From: Ochromonas danica
Taxonomy: Eukaryota; Sar; Chrysophyceae; Chromulinales; Chromulinaceae
DNA length: 64,000 nucleotides
Reading direction: 5' to 3'
Assembly: GCA_015146655.1 (NCBI GenBank)
Contig: VKHL01000004.1
Coordinates: 310,001-374,000 of the forward strand
In this document: in pieces, positions 43,768 through 53,841 of the stretch
Numbering within the stretch: position 1 is the stretch's first letter
How the letters are laid out: every line of letters begins with the position of its first letter
Program-made: the position numbers and the translations under genes
Notes under the pieces: model-generated
Databases searched by the model: none
What the model was told of the DNA's origin: nothing
What the model saw: only the letters and a program-made list of their open reading frames with translations

Positions 43768-43962
43768 TTCGATGACTTTGATAACTTTTCTTCCACACTG
43801 GGAATGTAAATAGCGGCAACCTTACGAGAAATGTCAAGCTCCTTGCACAACTGAGGAGAAGTGGAACAGTCTTCCTCAATAGTGCAAGGAGCTTGACATT
43901 TCTCGTAAGGTTGCCGCTATTTACATTCCCAGTGTGGAAGAAAAGTTATCGAAGTCATCGAA
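43768..43962. repeat. Long foldback: 81-bp inverted repeat, 33-bp loop
   Basis: Arm 1 (43768-43848) and arm 2 (43882-43962) are complementary at 80 of 81 positions. The single mismatch (43779 T versus 43951 G) would be a G-U wobble in plus-strand RNA. The spacer carries a further short self-complementary pair (TGAGGA/TCCTCA). It is non-coding, between the fusion gene and the methyltransferase gene. It could be a small-RNA hairpin precursor, a MITE-like foldback or a recent inverted duplication. I see no obvious target-site duplication. Confidence 0.85.
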
Positions 43963-44328
43963 CCTTTAAACTCCATAAGAAATTTGCCTCATGACAAGCA
44001 GCTGATGGTGTTTAAAAGTTCGATACACTAATGTGTATAATATAATGTGTATAATAGTAGTAGTAAGTTTACAGCAGAAGTACTGAAGCGATAGATAGTT
44101 TTCTCCTTCTTTTCTTCTCATTGATAGTTACCAAACAGTATCCTATTAAACAAACCTATTTTTCCTAAAAGGGCATAATAGTGTCTCATATCATAATACT
44201 ACCTCCGACTACTAGTTCCCACTATTCCTGACTGGTCGTTGAGAGTGTTGATGTGTAGCTACAGTAGGGAAAGGTTATATTTACAAGACATAAGAGGGAT
44301 CAGAAGAGAGATAGTCTATCACTTCAGA

Positions 44329-45072
44329 TCAGACTACTTCTACATGGAACAATTGTACTAAATCATCACCCCCACCACTATCACTATCATTATTATCATT
44401 ATTATCATTGTCCACCTCTTCTCCCTCGTGCTGCCGCCGCTGCTGTTGCTCTACTGCTACTACCCTTCTTGTCCGTATTGGGATCAGATTCTTCTCTGCC
44501 ATATCAAGCTGTCGGTCATGTTTCCCACCTCGAAAGGCAGTAGGTGTGAAAAGTAACTGTACGGCTGCTTGTTGCAAGGCGAGAGAGAGTTTGGCGTCAT
44601 AATGCACTAACAACTCACACTGTGCATCAGGTAGTGGTACATGAAGAACTTCATCACAATAAGAGATAATCTCTGAGGTAAGGTTATTCTTGGGACCTAA
44701 TAAGAAGGCAAGAGATGAATTGAAATGCACTTCTGAGATAGGACGAGATGTCATAGCAGTGTTAGTGTTAGTGTCAGTGTTAGTGTTCTGCTGTTGTTCT
44801 TCTTCTACCTTCACCTTCTGTGTTGGTGAGAAGGCATAGAGTGTACAACCTCGCTCTTTGAGGAAGGCCACACAGTCAGACCAATAGTGGAAGTGTAATT
44901 GTGGTAGAAAGCGTTGAGCTCCATGGGCGCCATGAGTAGAGAAGTGAGAACTACCCACAGCAATCACAGCTGTGGCACCAAAAGCTGAGGCACAACGAAT
45001 GAGAGTGCCTAGAGATCGATTACGATAATTCTCTACGGCAAGGAAGACCTCTTTTTTGTCTTCCATTTCCAT
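44329..45072 (-). CDS. SpoU/TrmH-family RNA 2'-O-methyltransferase-like protein
   Basis: Intronless, 247 aa. It has the three SPOUT motifs in order: an N-x-x-N-x-G-x3-R-like motif 1 (AVENYRNRSLGTLIRCASAFGA), motif 2 (LAFLLGPKNNLTSEIISYCDEVLHVPLP) and motif 3 (DAKLSLALQQAAVQLL). Members 2'-O-methylate tRNA or rRNA ribose using AdoMet bound in a trefoil knot. In motif 2 the usual Glu of GxExxG is Asn (GPKNN), and motif 3 has Lys-Leu in place of Ser-Leu-Asn, so substrate or activity may differ. A Thr/Asn repeat interrupts the domain (about residues 93-104), and the C-terminus is an Asp/Asn-rich low-complexity tail. Confidence 0.72.
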   Translation of the reverse strand: MEMEDKKEVFLAVENYRNRSLGTLIRCASAFGATAVIAVGSSHFSTHGAHGAQRFLPQLHFHYWSDCVAFLKERGCTLYAFSPTQKVKVEEEQQQNTNTDTNTNTAMTSRPISEVHFNSSLAFLLGPKNNLTSEIISYCDEVLHVPLPDAQCELLVHYDAKLSLALQQAAVQLLFTPTAFRGGKHDRQLDMAEKNLIPIRTRRVVAVEQQQRRQHEGEEVDNDNNDNNDSDSGGGDDLVQLFHVEVV

Positions 45073-45132
45073 TTCTTGCTCAGCCAGCAGTGCTCTGAGC
45101 TGTGATTATTGCCATGCGCGGTAGCTGTCAAG

Positions 45133-45169
45133 TTATGTTAAGTTAACAGTGATCGTTAACTTAACATAA
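45133..45169. repeat. Perfect 15-bp hairpin
   Basis: TTATGTTAAGTTAAC (45133-45147) and its exact complement (45155-45169) flank a 7-bp spacer. It lies 60 bp upstream of the methyltransferase start, so it could be a promoter or 5' UTR element. Confidence 0.6.
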
Positions 45170-45225
45170 TGACACAGTCTGCTAGACAAGCTGCTAGTCT
45201 ATCATCTACCAGTACCACTACTACT

Positions 45226-45250
45226 ACCACCACCACCACCACCACCACCA
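45226..45250. repeat. ACC trinucleotide microsatellite
   Basis: About eight ACC/CAC units within the 397-bp gap 45073-45469. The rest of this gap holds no gene I can support. Confidence 0.7.
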
Positions 45251-45469
45251 TATGACAGTTAATACTACACTATTATCACCACCACTACCACCACCACATC
45301 GTCACCATACCCTACCCACCCTCTCTCCAACAACCACACTGTTACCCATAGCACAAATCATGTGACTAAACCAAAACAATTAAGAAATAGAATAGCTACA
45401 GTACCAAACCATCACCTCAATAATGTACACCCTCCTCCTCCACCTGGGATACTACCCCTTCAATCCACT

Positions 45470-47845
45470 CTAAAAGCCATCACTTACAGTACTTTCTCCA
45501 AAACTCTGGCGATGAGTTTCCTCCTCAGGCTCTTCCTCAAGGTCATCGTCTGAGTAGTCGGGGTACTCCTCCAGATTGTCATAGACGAGGTCAGTCTCCT
45601 CCTCCTCAGCGCCTCCTCCTTTACCATCTCTCTCGAACTCGATCTCATAGTTATACTCTGTCTCATTGCTACGGCTCTGCCCACCACCACCACCACCACC
45701 ACCACCACCACCACCACCACCACCACCAATACTACTACCACCACCACCACCAATACTACTACCACCACTGATAGTAGCAGCAGGAGCAGGAGCAGCTTGA
45801 GGGGTAGGAGAGGTAGATGAAGGGGTAGGAAAGCCCAAGGGACTATCTGCTAGTTGTTGGATGGGTGGGTAGCGATCCCTTCCTGGAGAAGCGGGGGAGG
45901 AGGAGGCGGCGGTAGCAGGTAGCACCCCCTCGGAGGTGGAGAAGTCTACACTCAACTCCATGGAAGAAGCCGAAGAGGGCGACTGGTGAGATGACTGTGA
46001 AGACTGACTATGTGGATGATGTTGACGATGTGGGTAGTAGGTCTGACTAAAGTGTGGATGGGTAGGACTACCCTCTGACCCGCTATCTCCTCCTGCTCCA
46101 CCTCCTCCACTATCCTCAAAGTCATCATCATCATCATACCCACCATACTGTCGTCCTTGTTCTAAATACCCTCCACCACCATATCTCTCCCATTCTCGTT
46201 CTCTCTCTAACTCATCCTGTGCTTCGAGTGCTTCCAATTCCTCCACAGAGCGAGATTGGATGTAATCATACCATGTCATACCCAATGCCTCAGCTCGTAA
46301 ATACTCTCTATTCTGTGCCATGGTGAAATCGTTCTCTTCATCATGAGTATAGAAGAGCAAGTCTTTCTCCTCGGGAGCGACTTTGTCTCGATAGAATGTC
46401 TCGACGACAGGGTCTTGGGGGAAGACAACGTGTCGACGAGGTTTGTCTTCCTGGATGGCATCGATTGTGCGAGAGAACTCAAAGGCATCAAAGAAGACAG
46501 GCGCTGCAACAGCAGTAGTAGTGGCAGTGGCAGCAGTGGAGGAGGCGGAAGGGGGAGGAGGGCTTCTACTAGCGGGACTGTGCTGGCCATCCACTCCTCG
46601 GTAGCAGTTGTTGAGATCGACCTTGATTGAAGACGATCCGCTGCTTGAGGCGGTGGTGATGGTTGTGGCAGTCGTATTCACTTCCAACTTCTCCATTTGT
46701 ACCGGATCATTAATTATGGGAGCAACAGTAGCAGCAACAACATTAGCAACAGTAGCAGCAGTAGAAGTAGAGGATGAGGAGGTAGTGATGGGGTTAGGTG
46801 AAGTGGAAGAGCTAGAAGAAGTAGTGGTAGTAGTGGTCTGTCGGGTAGTGGCAGGGTTGGGTGTGGTCGCCTCGCTGAGAGGGAAAGGTGACTCTGAGTC
46901 CATCGCACCCACTGAGTCATCACTACCCACTTCACCATCTCGATCATCATCCTCATCCTCGTCATCATCATTATCCTCTTCTTCCCCCTCGTGTGATAAG
47001 AGAGAGTTAGCATCACTGCGTAGCCTCTGTAAGACAGCCTTCTCCCAGTCCTTTACCTCTTCGTTCCCTTCGTCATCATCATCATAGACACTGTCCTCTC
47101 CATCAACATCCCCGTCCTCCTCTTGCCTATAGCGATGAAGTACACGATCAGCTGCTTCGTTACTACTTGCACTGGGAAAAGGGTGCAGGCCGCTGACATT
47201 GCTAGCACTGCTGCTATTGGTGACAGGGGAAGAGGGAGAGGAAGAGCGAAGAGCATGTGAGGAAGTGACCATACGCACTGTCGATGCATCTGAATCATTG
47301 GTCACAGACGCCACGGACAAACCCGTAAAGCTGCTCTCATGTCGTGGCTCAATGTGTAACAACTCCAACCCCCCGCCACTGTTACGACTACCATTACCAT
47401 TACTACTACCACCTGTGAGAGAGACAGGGGCAGGAGGAGGCTTGCTCTTGTTCAATTGTCGTAAGAGTCGCTTAGGTGAATGATTCAAAGATTCTTGAGG
47501 TTCAGAATCTGAAAATGGTGGACGAACAACTTCGTCTTCATCTTGTTCGTCTTGTTGTTGGTGTTGTTCCTTCAAAATCTTATTTTGTTTCTTATTCTGA
47601 TGTTGTAGTTGTTGTTGTTTCTTTTTCTTTTCAGAGGATAAGGAGAGAAGGATAGAACGAATAATATCAATCACACGTACTTCTTCAAGTGCTTGATCAA
47701 TCGATTCATCAATAACATTTTCTAAATGGAAATTGGATGATGATGACGAGATAGAACGTAATCGACGACGTACTAACTTCATCACATAACGCCATAACTT
47801 CTCATCAGAGAGAATGACTTGAATAATCTTCTCTACATCAGCCAT
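45470..47845 (-). CDS. Large disordered protein with poly-Gly tract, unknown
   Basis: 791 aa from the ATG at 47845 (MADVEKIIQVIL). The frame is open 52 codons further upstream, but that part is Trp/Cys-rich and promoter-like. The N-terminal 70 residues are helical (LWRYVMKLVRRRL), followed by hundreds of residues of Ser/Thr/Asp/Glu/Gly low complexity, including a run of 14 or more Gly coded by a CCA/ACC microsatellite. One conserved-looking island lies in the middle (PRRHVVFPQDPVVETFYRDK...LGMTWYDYIQSRSVEELEALE). The frame ends at 45470, but a good donor (GTAAGT) occurs six codons before the stop, so a further exon is possible. I recognise no family. Confidence 0.6.
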   Translation of the reverse strand: MADVEKIIQVILSDEKLWRYVMKLVRRRLRSISSSSSNFHLENVIDESIDQALEEVRVIDIIRSILLSLSSEKKKKQQQLQHQNKKQNKILKEQHQQQDEQDEDEVVRPPFSDSEPQESLNHSPKRLLRQLNKSKPPPAPVSLTGGSSNGNGSRNSGGGLELLHIEPRHESSFTGLSVASVTNDSDASTVRMVTSSHALRSSSPSSPVTNSSSASNVSGLHPFPSASSNEAADRVLHRYRQEEDGDVDGEDSVYDDDDEGNEEVKDWEKAVLQRLRSDANSLLSHEGEEEDNDDDEDEDDDRDGEVGSDDSVGAMDSESPFPLSEATTPNPATTRQTTTTTTSSSSSTSPNPITTSSSSTSTAATVANVVAATVAPIINDPVQMEKLEVNTTATTITTASSSGSSSIKVDLNNCYRGVDGQHSPASRSPPPPSASSTAATATTTAVAAPVFFDAFEFSRTIDAIQEDKPRRHVVFPQDPVVETFYRDKVAPEEKDLLFYTHDEENDFTMAQNREYLRAEALGMTWYDYIQSRSVEELEALEAQDELEREREWERYGGGGYLEQGRQYGGYDDDDDFEDSGGGGAGGDSGSEGSPTHPHFSQTYYPHRQHHPHSQSSQSSHQSPSSASSMELSVDFSTSEGVLPATAASSSPASPGRDRYPPIQQLADSPLGFPTPSSTSPTPQAAPAPAATISGGSSIGGGGGSSIGGGGGGGGGGGGGGGGQSRSNETEYNYEIEFERDGKGGGAEEEETDLVYDNLEEYPDYSDDDLEEEPEEETHRQSFGESTVSDGF

Positions 47846-48323
47846 GGTCTTCGACCTTGTTGGACCTTGGACCTTGGACTTGTTTACTTTGAGAGTGCCC
47901 AGCCTGGCATTTGCGCCTGCCCTCACCCAACCGGCACACACACACTCGGCCAGGCTCTGCTGCTGCTGGCTAAACCCGGGAAATTGGCTAAACCAGCGCA
48001 AAACTTTTTCGGTTTTCGGAGTTTCGGGCGCGTTTTTGTACAGTTAAAGCGGTACAAAGCGCGTTTCTGACCTGGATATTGGCGAATTGCTTGTTGTCTC
48101 AGCATTGCACGACTTTCCGGTGAGTATTAACCATACCTCTAATGGAATAAGCTATCTAACCATTACCTGCATCTCCTTCATCGCAGATGGGATGATCAAA
48201 AGACATCCCGACCTTTATGTCCTCTAGATTTCATTGTAAAGTTATCATCGTAATTCTTAATATTATACTACTATTATACAGCTTGTAGTAATGAATTCTA
48301 TACACAATATCTACTGTAACATC
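47846..48323. other. Intergenic region between two minus-strand genes
   Basis: A 478-bp spacer with TCGGTTTTCGG at 48009-48019; similar TTTTCGG words occur near 43670 and 29140. No supported gene. Confidence 0.45.
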
Positions 48324-51300
48324 TTAATTGTCATTGACAAGTAAGCCCACTTTGGGTGCGATAACTTCAATATTCTCAGCGAAGGTAACCTTGGACTCCA
48401 CCTTCACCTTCGTAGGAAGAGCAGGATCTGATTCTTCCTCACTAGTCGATGGTTTGACAGGAGTAGTACTGCTATTAGTACTAACATTCCCAGGATTGCT
48501 TGATAATCGATACTTGTTGGTACCACTAAGAAGTGGTGATTTCTGACTATTGAGTAATCGAATCTCATTGAGAAGTTCAGGAGAAGGTTGAATTCGATTG
48601 CTTTCCAGAAAGGACAAAAAGTCTTCCGAAGCAATTTCTAAACCAATTCGTACAACATCAATAATCTGATTGACAATATTCTTACGAAAATCTTCTTCCA
48701 TAAAGATTTCTGATAATAGAATATGATGAAATATATCAACAGTAATAGCAAATCCAAGGACTAAAATATATTTCAAAACTAATAAGAATTTCAGACAACA
48801 GAGAGGAGCGCCATTATTCATTCTTTTCATATAATCTCTTAATCTTGTTGTCGCTTGACTATACCATTTGACTTCATATAATAATTTGACTTGACTCACT
48901 TCTTTGGCTTGATTTGCTAAAAGACGTAATTTGCGTAATTCTTCCTCTGCTGAGATACTACGATTACCACTCGTTGGATCAAAATCAGGAGAGAAATGAT
49001 GAACTTTAATTTCCATATCTTTCATACGATTAAATTGTTTGCCTTCCCATAATTCAATAGCTTGTCGTTGAGCTAAAGAATGAACATGAGCATAATCTTC
49101 ACATTCTGCAAGAAGACGATGTCCATAATGATCTGTTCTTCTTAATTTCTTTTGAGCTTTGTCAGTAAGTTGTTGATATTTCTCTGTTGTTTTATGATAT
49201 AAATTTAAAGTAAACTTCATTGAACGCTAAATAGAACAGAACATATCATTATCATTAATAACAAATGGTTAGATCTTCTTCATTGATCTACATTGAAATG
49301 AAGATATTAAGAAAATGATTGAAAATCTTACCAAAAACATTTCTTGTGTACGCTTTTGTTGTTCATAAACAAGTACACCTTCATTTTCTGTTCCATCCAT
49401 CTTTGTACTGCTATACTTGGTAGGTTTAGCAGAGTCTGCTATTTGCACTCGACCTTTGTTCTTACGAGATTTACGGGAAGCCTTCACAGCAGAATTTTTC
49501 CTATTGTCTTGCTCTCCTGGTTTTTGAGGACTTGATGTTTCTGTCTTATTTGTCTTCTTGTTTGTTGCAGCTTTGTGTAATATGTTTGGTCGAGCTGATG
49601 TTGTTCGCACAGGTTTCGATGATGGGCTTGGAGATGATGAGACAGGGGGAGGATGAGGAATCATCTTAGCAGTGCTTCCATGATGATTGGAAGGTTCTGT
49701 TAAGCTTCCTACTTCACCAAGTGCTGAAGTCTCTGGAAAAACTAATGAAGCAGCAGCACGAGGAGTGGGAGTGACAGAAGGAGGTTGAGACAGAGTTGTC
49801 ACTGCCACTGTCAAACCTTCAGGAAGAGAATCCGCAGAACTTTCTGCCTCGATATCCACCTCTGGTTGTAGTGGTTGCATTAGCTGTACCGATTGTGTGG
49901 GAGGCTTGTTGCTTAATTGTTGCTGCTGTTCGTCTTCTACCACTTCGTGTGTGGTGTCACTCTCAGCTTCTGCTGTTTCTGGAATATGATCCAATACTGG
50001 ACTTTCTTCACCTCCTCCTTCCACGAGCATATCTTCAAATTCTTCATTGACATAATCCGATGTCTCAGATGAATCTTTTCCTGAAGTGATTGAACTTTCT
50101 TTGTTTTCACCAATTGAAGTAGAAGAAGATCTAATAGATCGATTAGCACGAGGCGCCACATCTAGTACCACAATGATCAGACATGCACATAGTTAGTGAG
50201 ACTAATAATAATGCATGAAATGACTAATAGAATTAGGTCTACTTACTACTCCGACGGGCTTGGTTAGGTCTGCTTGGTTCAAGACCTGCAGAGTTACCCC
50301 CTCCACTTGTTGCTTGACGTGAATTCTGTCTGGAAGGTCGACTACCTGTAGGTGGTTCAATAACAACATTCTTAATGAAATGTTCAGTACCAGCAGTTTT
50401 CATTCCTTCTAATTGTTGAGCCAATGAATTCGCTTTCAAGACAGTCTTGGTAGTAGGAAGATGATCGACTAGGCTTTGAGATGTTGATGTGCTTGTATTA
50501 AATCGATTGGAAGTTTGAGGTCCTCCTGTATTCACACCACTACTATTACCATTAACAATACCATCTTTGACTTTAATAGCAGCAACTTTCTTTTGTACAG
50601 AAGTGATGTCTTCTCCTCCTTGTCTACACCATCCAATAACAACAAAAACAACATCATCAACAAGCTACACACTATACCAGTACACAGTGGTCAGTACTAT
50701 CTAAGACCTTACATGAAATGAACTTCATACGTCTTTAACTTCATTGCTAACTCCAGAAACATATTAATTAAATTTCTTTCATTGGTTACAACAAATTGTA
50801 TGGCCCATCGTAAAATCTCTTCAATTTTAGGTCCATGTACATGATTAGCTAAACTTTGACCTGCTTTAATCATATTTAATCTTTTTTCATCTTCATAAAC
50901 ACTAGATAAGAAACTCTTTTCTGATTTTTCAAGATGTAAAGGATGACATGAACGATACGCACGAAACTTTTGTAATAATGTTGGTTTTTTCATTTTCTCT
51001 TGATGAGATGATAATTTTGACTTATTATTATCTTGTAAATCAGAGATATTAACAACTTGAGATTGTTCTTCATTATAATAAACTTCTTCACCAATTAGTT
51101 TTGTTCTTACTGTTCCATCAAAAAAGTTTGGTTTAGAAATACGATAAACTCTCAATTCAGAGACTTCTTCGATATTAGCAGCTAGAGAAGGTAATACTTC
51201 ATCATCATTCCATAGTTGAGAAAAGAGATGAGATGGTGATGATGACTTGTTGTTTTTGGCCTTGTTATCATCATCATCATCATCATCTTGTTGTTGTTGT

Positions 51301-51437
51301 TGATGTTGTTGTTGTTTATTGTTATTGTCATTGATTTCTTGATCAAGAATAGCAGCTTGACCTTTATTATCCTTGATTACTAGTTCTAGTTTCTTCTTTA
51401 AGCTATGATCATTTCCTTTGATTACTATAATTGGCAT
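48324..51437 (-). CDS. Four-exon protein of unknown function with N- and C-terminal conserved-looking regions
   Basis: Exons 51437-50713, 50623-50247, 50161-49332 and 49226-48324 join in phase (introns of 89, 85 and 105 bp) to give 944 aa. What first looks like four separate frames is therefore one gene. The N-terminus (MPIIVIKGNDHSLKKKLELVI) precedes a Gln/Asp repeat and a basic, globular-looking stretch ending in helices (EEILRWAIQFVVTNERNLINMFLELAMKL). The middle 400 residues are Ser/Pro/Thr-rich and disordered. The last 300 begin with a charged helical region (YHKTTEKYQQLTDKAQKKL...) and a hydrophobic segment (CLKFLLVLKYILVLGFAITV) that may be a buried or membrane helix. I recognise no named domain. 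Confidence 0.68.
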
Positions 51438-51855
51438 TGTTAACTCTTAATTGTCATGTGGACGGTCACAACAATCTCTTTCTTGACCTTTCTTCTCTGC
51501 TGCTCGTGCGATGAAACGGTTGGTTCACACGTCCAAAATTCCAGACTCTAGACTCTAGAGGCCATTTCAATCCCATCAAGAAGAAGCCATAGACTACTTG
51601 CTCAGTCATTATAGACATGTCGTTTACTATATGAGACCGGAATCCTGCCTGATATCTGCTTTGTATTTGACTTATACCACGAACACAACTACAGTGTGTG
51701 TATGATGATGATGATGATGATGATGATGAGAGTCAAAATGATCAGGTCAACTCATACATGACTTGTTTCTGAGTCAAACACCTTTCATCATAAAGGAACG
51801 AGCATCAATCAGATTTATACTCCAAAGTCATCTCCTACTAATACTATATATCACA
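51438..51855. other. Divergent intergenic region with GAT microsatellite
   Basis: A 418-bp spacer between the four-exon gene and the MHS transporter. A tract of nine ATG/GAT units runs at about 51700-51728. No gene is seen. Confidence 0.5.
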
Positions 51856-53650
51856 ATGACTAATCATCATCAACTGAAAGATAGTGACGAAGAACAAGAA
51901 CAACAAGAACAAGAAAGGACTAAAGAACTTCCACAGACAGTCAAAAATGAGAATATTTTTAGTAGGAAGTTTATAGCCATGGCCATTGGTAACTTCATGG
52001 AATGGTACAGTACAGTAACAACTAATAATATTAACATTCTACTGCCTTTGACTCTATTTTCATGTTTTTGTGTGTTTTCCGGTTTTTGTTTTATTGTTGT
52101 TATTTAGGTTTGATTTTTCAGTTTTTGGTGCACTCATTGATATAATTAGTGAGCATTTCTTTCCCACAGAAGCTGAAGAATTACGTTTTTTAAAGACTGT
52201 AGCAATCTTTGGTGCAGGATTTGCAATGCGTCCATTAGGTGGTATGCTTGTTGGATGGATTGGTGATACTATTGGAAGAAAACTTGCATTAGAAATTAGT
52301 ATTGTAATGATGCTTTTCCCATCCTTTCTTATTGGTTGTTTACCTACTTACAATGATATTGGATGGTGGGCACCAGCAGGTTTAATGTTTTTACGTCTGA
52401 TACAAGGTTTAGCAGCAGGTGGAGAAATGGTAGGAGCCTTTATATTCACTTTAGAATCAACAGAAGGGAAACATGTTGGGTTTTGGGGTGGAGCTTGTAA
52501 AGCAACAGGTAATTTGGGTAGTAGTACTGGTATTGGTCTAGCAGCTCTATTAAGACTAACTCTAAGTCATAATGATCTTCATCAATGGGGTTGGAGAATA
52601 CCATTTCTTATGGGAATTATCTTTGGTTTAGTTGGTTGGTTAGCAAGAAGATCCTTAGGCAATATTAAAGATCATACTCCTCCTGATCATTCATCATCAT
52701 CATCATCATCTTCTCAATATTTCACTATCTTAAAGACATTATTTCATGAAAATCTATCTGATATTGCTATTGTTGTCTTTACAGCAGCATTTTGGGGTTG
52801 TGGATATTATACCTGTTTTGTCTGGTTAGCCTATTATTTACAAGATCCACATTTAATTGGTGGAAATGAAGGATTACAAGATAGTTGGGGTCTTTGTTTT
52901 GCTGCTAATCTTACATTAGTAATTGCTTTACCTTTAGGTGGACTCTGTGGTGACTATGTTAGTTACTATGTACGCTATCCAGGTCGTGGACATAAAGTAA
53001 TGTTACAACTTGCAGCAGTTCTAATGATTGCTAGTGTATTACCAGCATTTCTACTATTTCGTACGAAGTTGATAGGCTGTGCTGCTATAGCCTATTGTCT
53101 ATTAATTGTCCCAATTGGCCTCTTTGGTGGAAATTTACCTATTTTCATGATCAGTCATTTCGAGCAATCCTTACGATTCTCTGGGGTTGGCATTGGTAAG
53201 GAGAACATTATTTGTTTGTTTTAACGCCTCATGCTATGTTGGAAATCACATGAATAAATGGTTGGTGTTGGTTGTTTAGCATACAATGTCTCACATGCTC
53301 TATTCACAAGTACTGTAGCAGTTGTTCAAACATCTCTCATCTTAGTTGCCAGTCATGGTATGAAGCATCAAAGATATATTGAAGATCATATTATGATTGC
53401 AAGTCCTCATCTTCTTCCTGCATATTATTTAATATTCATCTCATTGATAACCTTCATGACGTTACAATTGGATAATAGTGAACCTCACCCTATATTGCTA
53501 AGCAATGAAGAAGAAAGAAATGCTACGGTTATTATTGCCACTGCCTTAACAGAAGATAAATTACCTTCTACAGCTCCTCTTCCTCCTCCTTCTGACCTTT
53601 CCATTCATAGTTATGGACCAACCCAACCTCTACTGCAAGCTAGATCATAA
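51856..53650 (+). CDS. MHS-family (ProP/KgtP-like) MFS transporter
   Basis: Three exons (51856-52004, 52108-53195, 53280-53650), introns of 103 and 84 bp, 535 aa. Both joins restore family motifs: GNFMEW|FDFSVFG (the MHS hallmark GNxxEWYDFxxFG) and GVGI|AYNVSHALF. Other signatures are AMRPLGGMLVGWIGDTIGRK (loop 2-3) and RLIQGLAAGGEMVGA. Twelve hydrophobic segments are expected. MHS members are proton symporters for osmolytes, dicarboxylates or amino acids, best known in bacteria. The introns show it is a resident eukaryotic gene. N- and C-terminal tails are hydrophilic and low-complexity. The start at 51856 is the ATG nearest the homology. Confidence 0.87.
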
Positions 53651-53841
53651 TCTACTGATTTCATCATCATGCTTCATAATGCTTCATAGAGGAAAAAAGA
53701 AAAGTCTTAAAGTTAATCATTCAATCTATAGTTAATCTACGCGAACACTGTTAGCAGCAAATACTATGTAGACTAGAACAAAGAAAGGCATTCAAAAATG
53801 AAGGCTCGCTTGTAATAAAAATAGCAATGCATGCAAGAAAA

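Noticed and set aside
43768-43962. Foldback read as a transcription terminator or tRNA-like structure
   Set aside because: Arms of 81 bp are far too long for an intrinsic terminator, this is a nuclear genome, and no cloverleaf or A/B box is present.
46343-47483. Plus-strand and minus-strand frames of 80-160 codons opposite the disordered protein
   Set aside because: All are simple translations of trinucleotide repeats (poly-Ser, poly-Val, poly-Leu, poly-Met).
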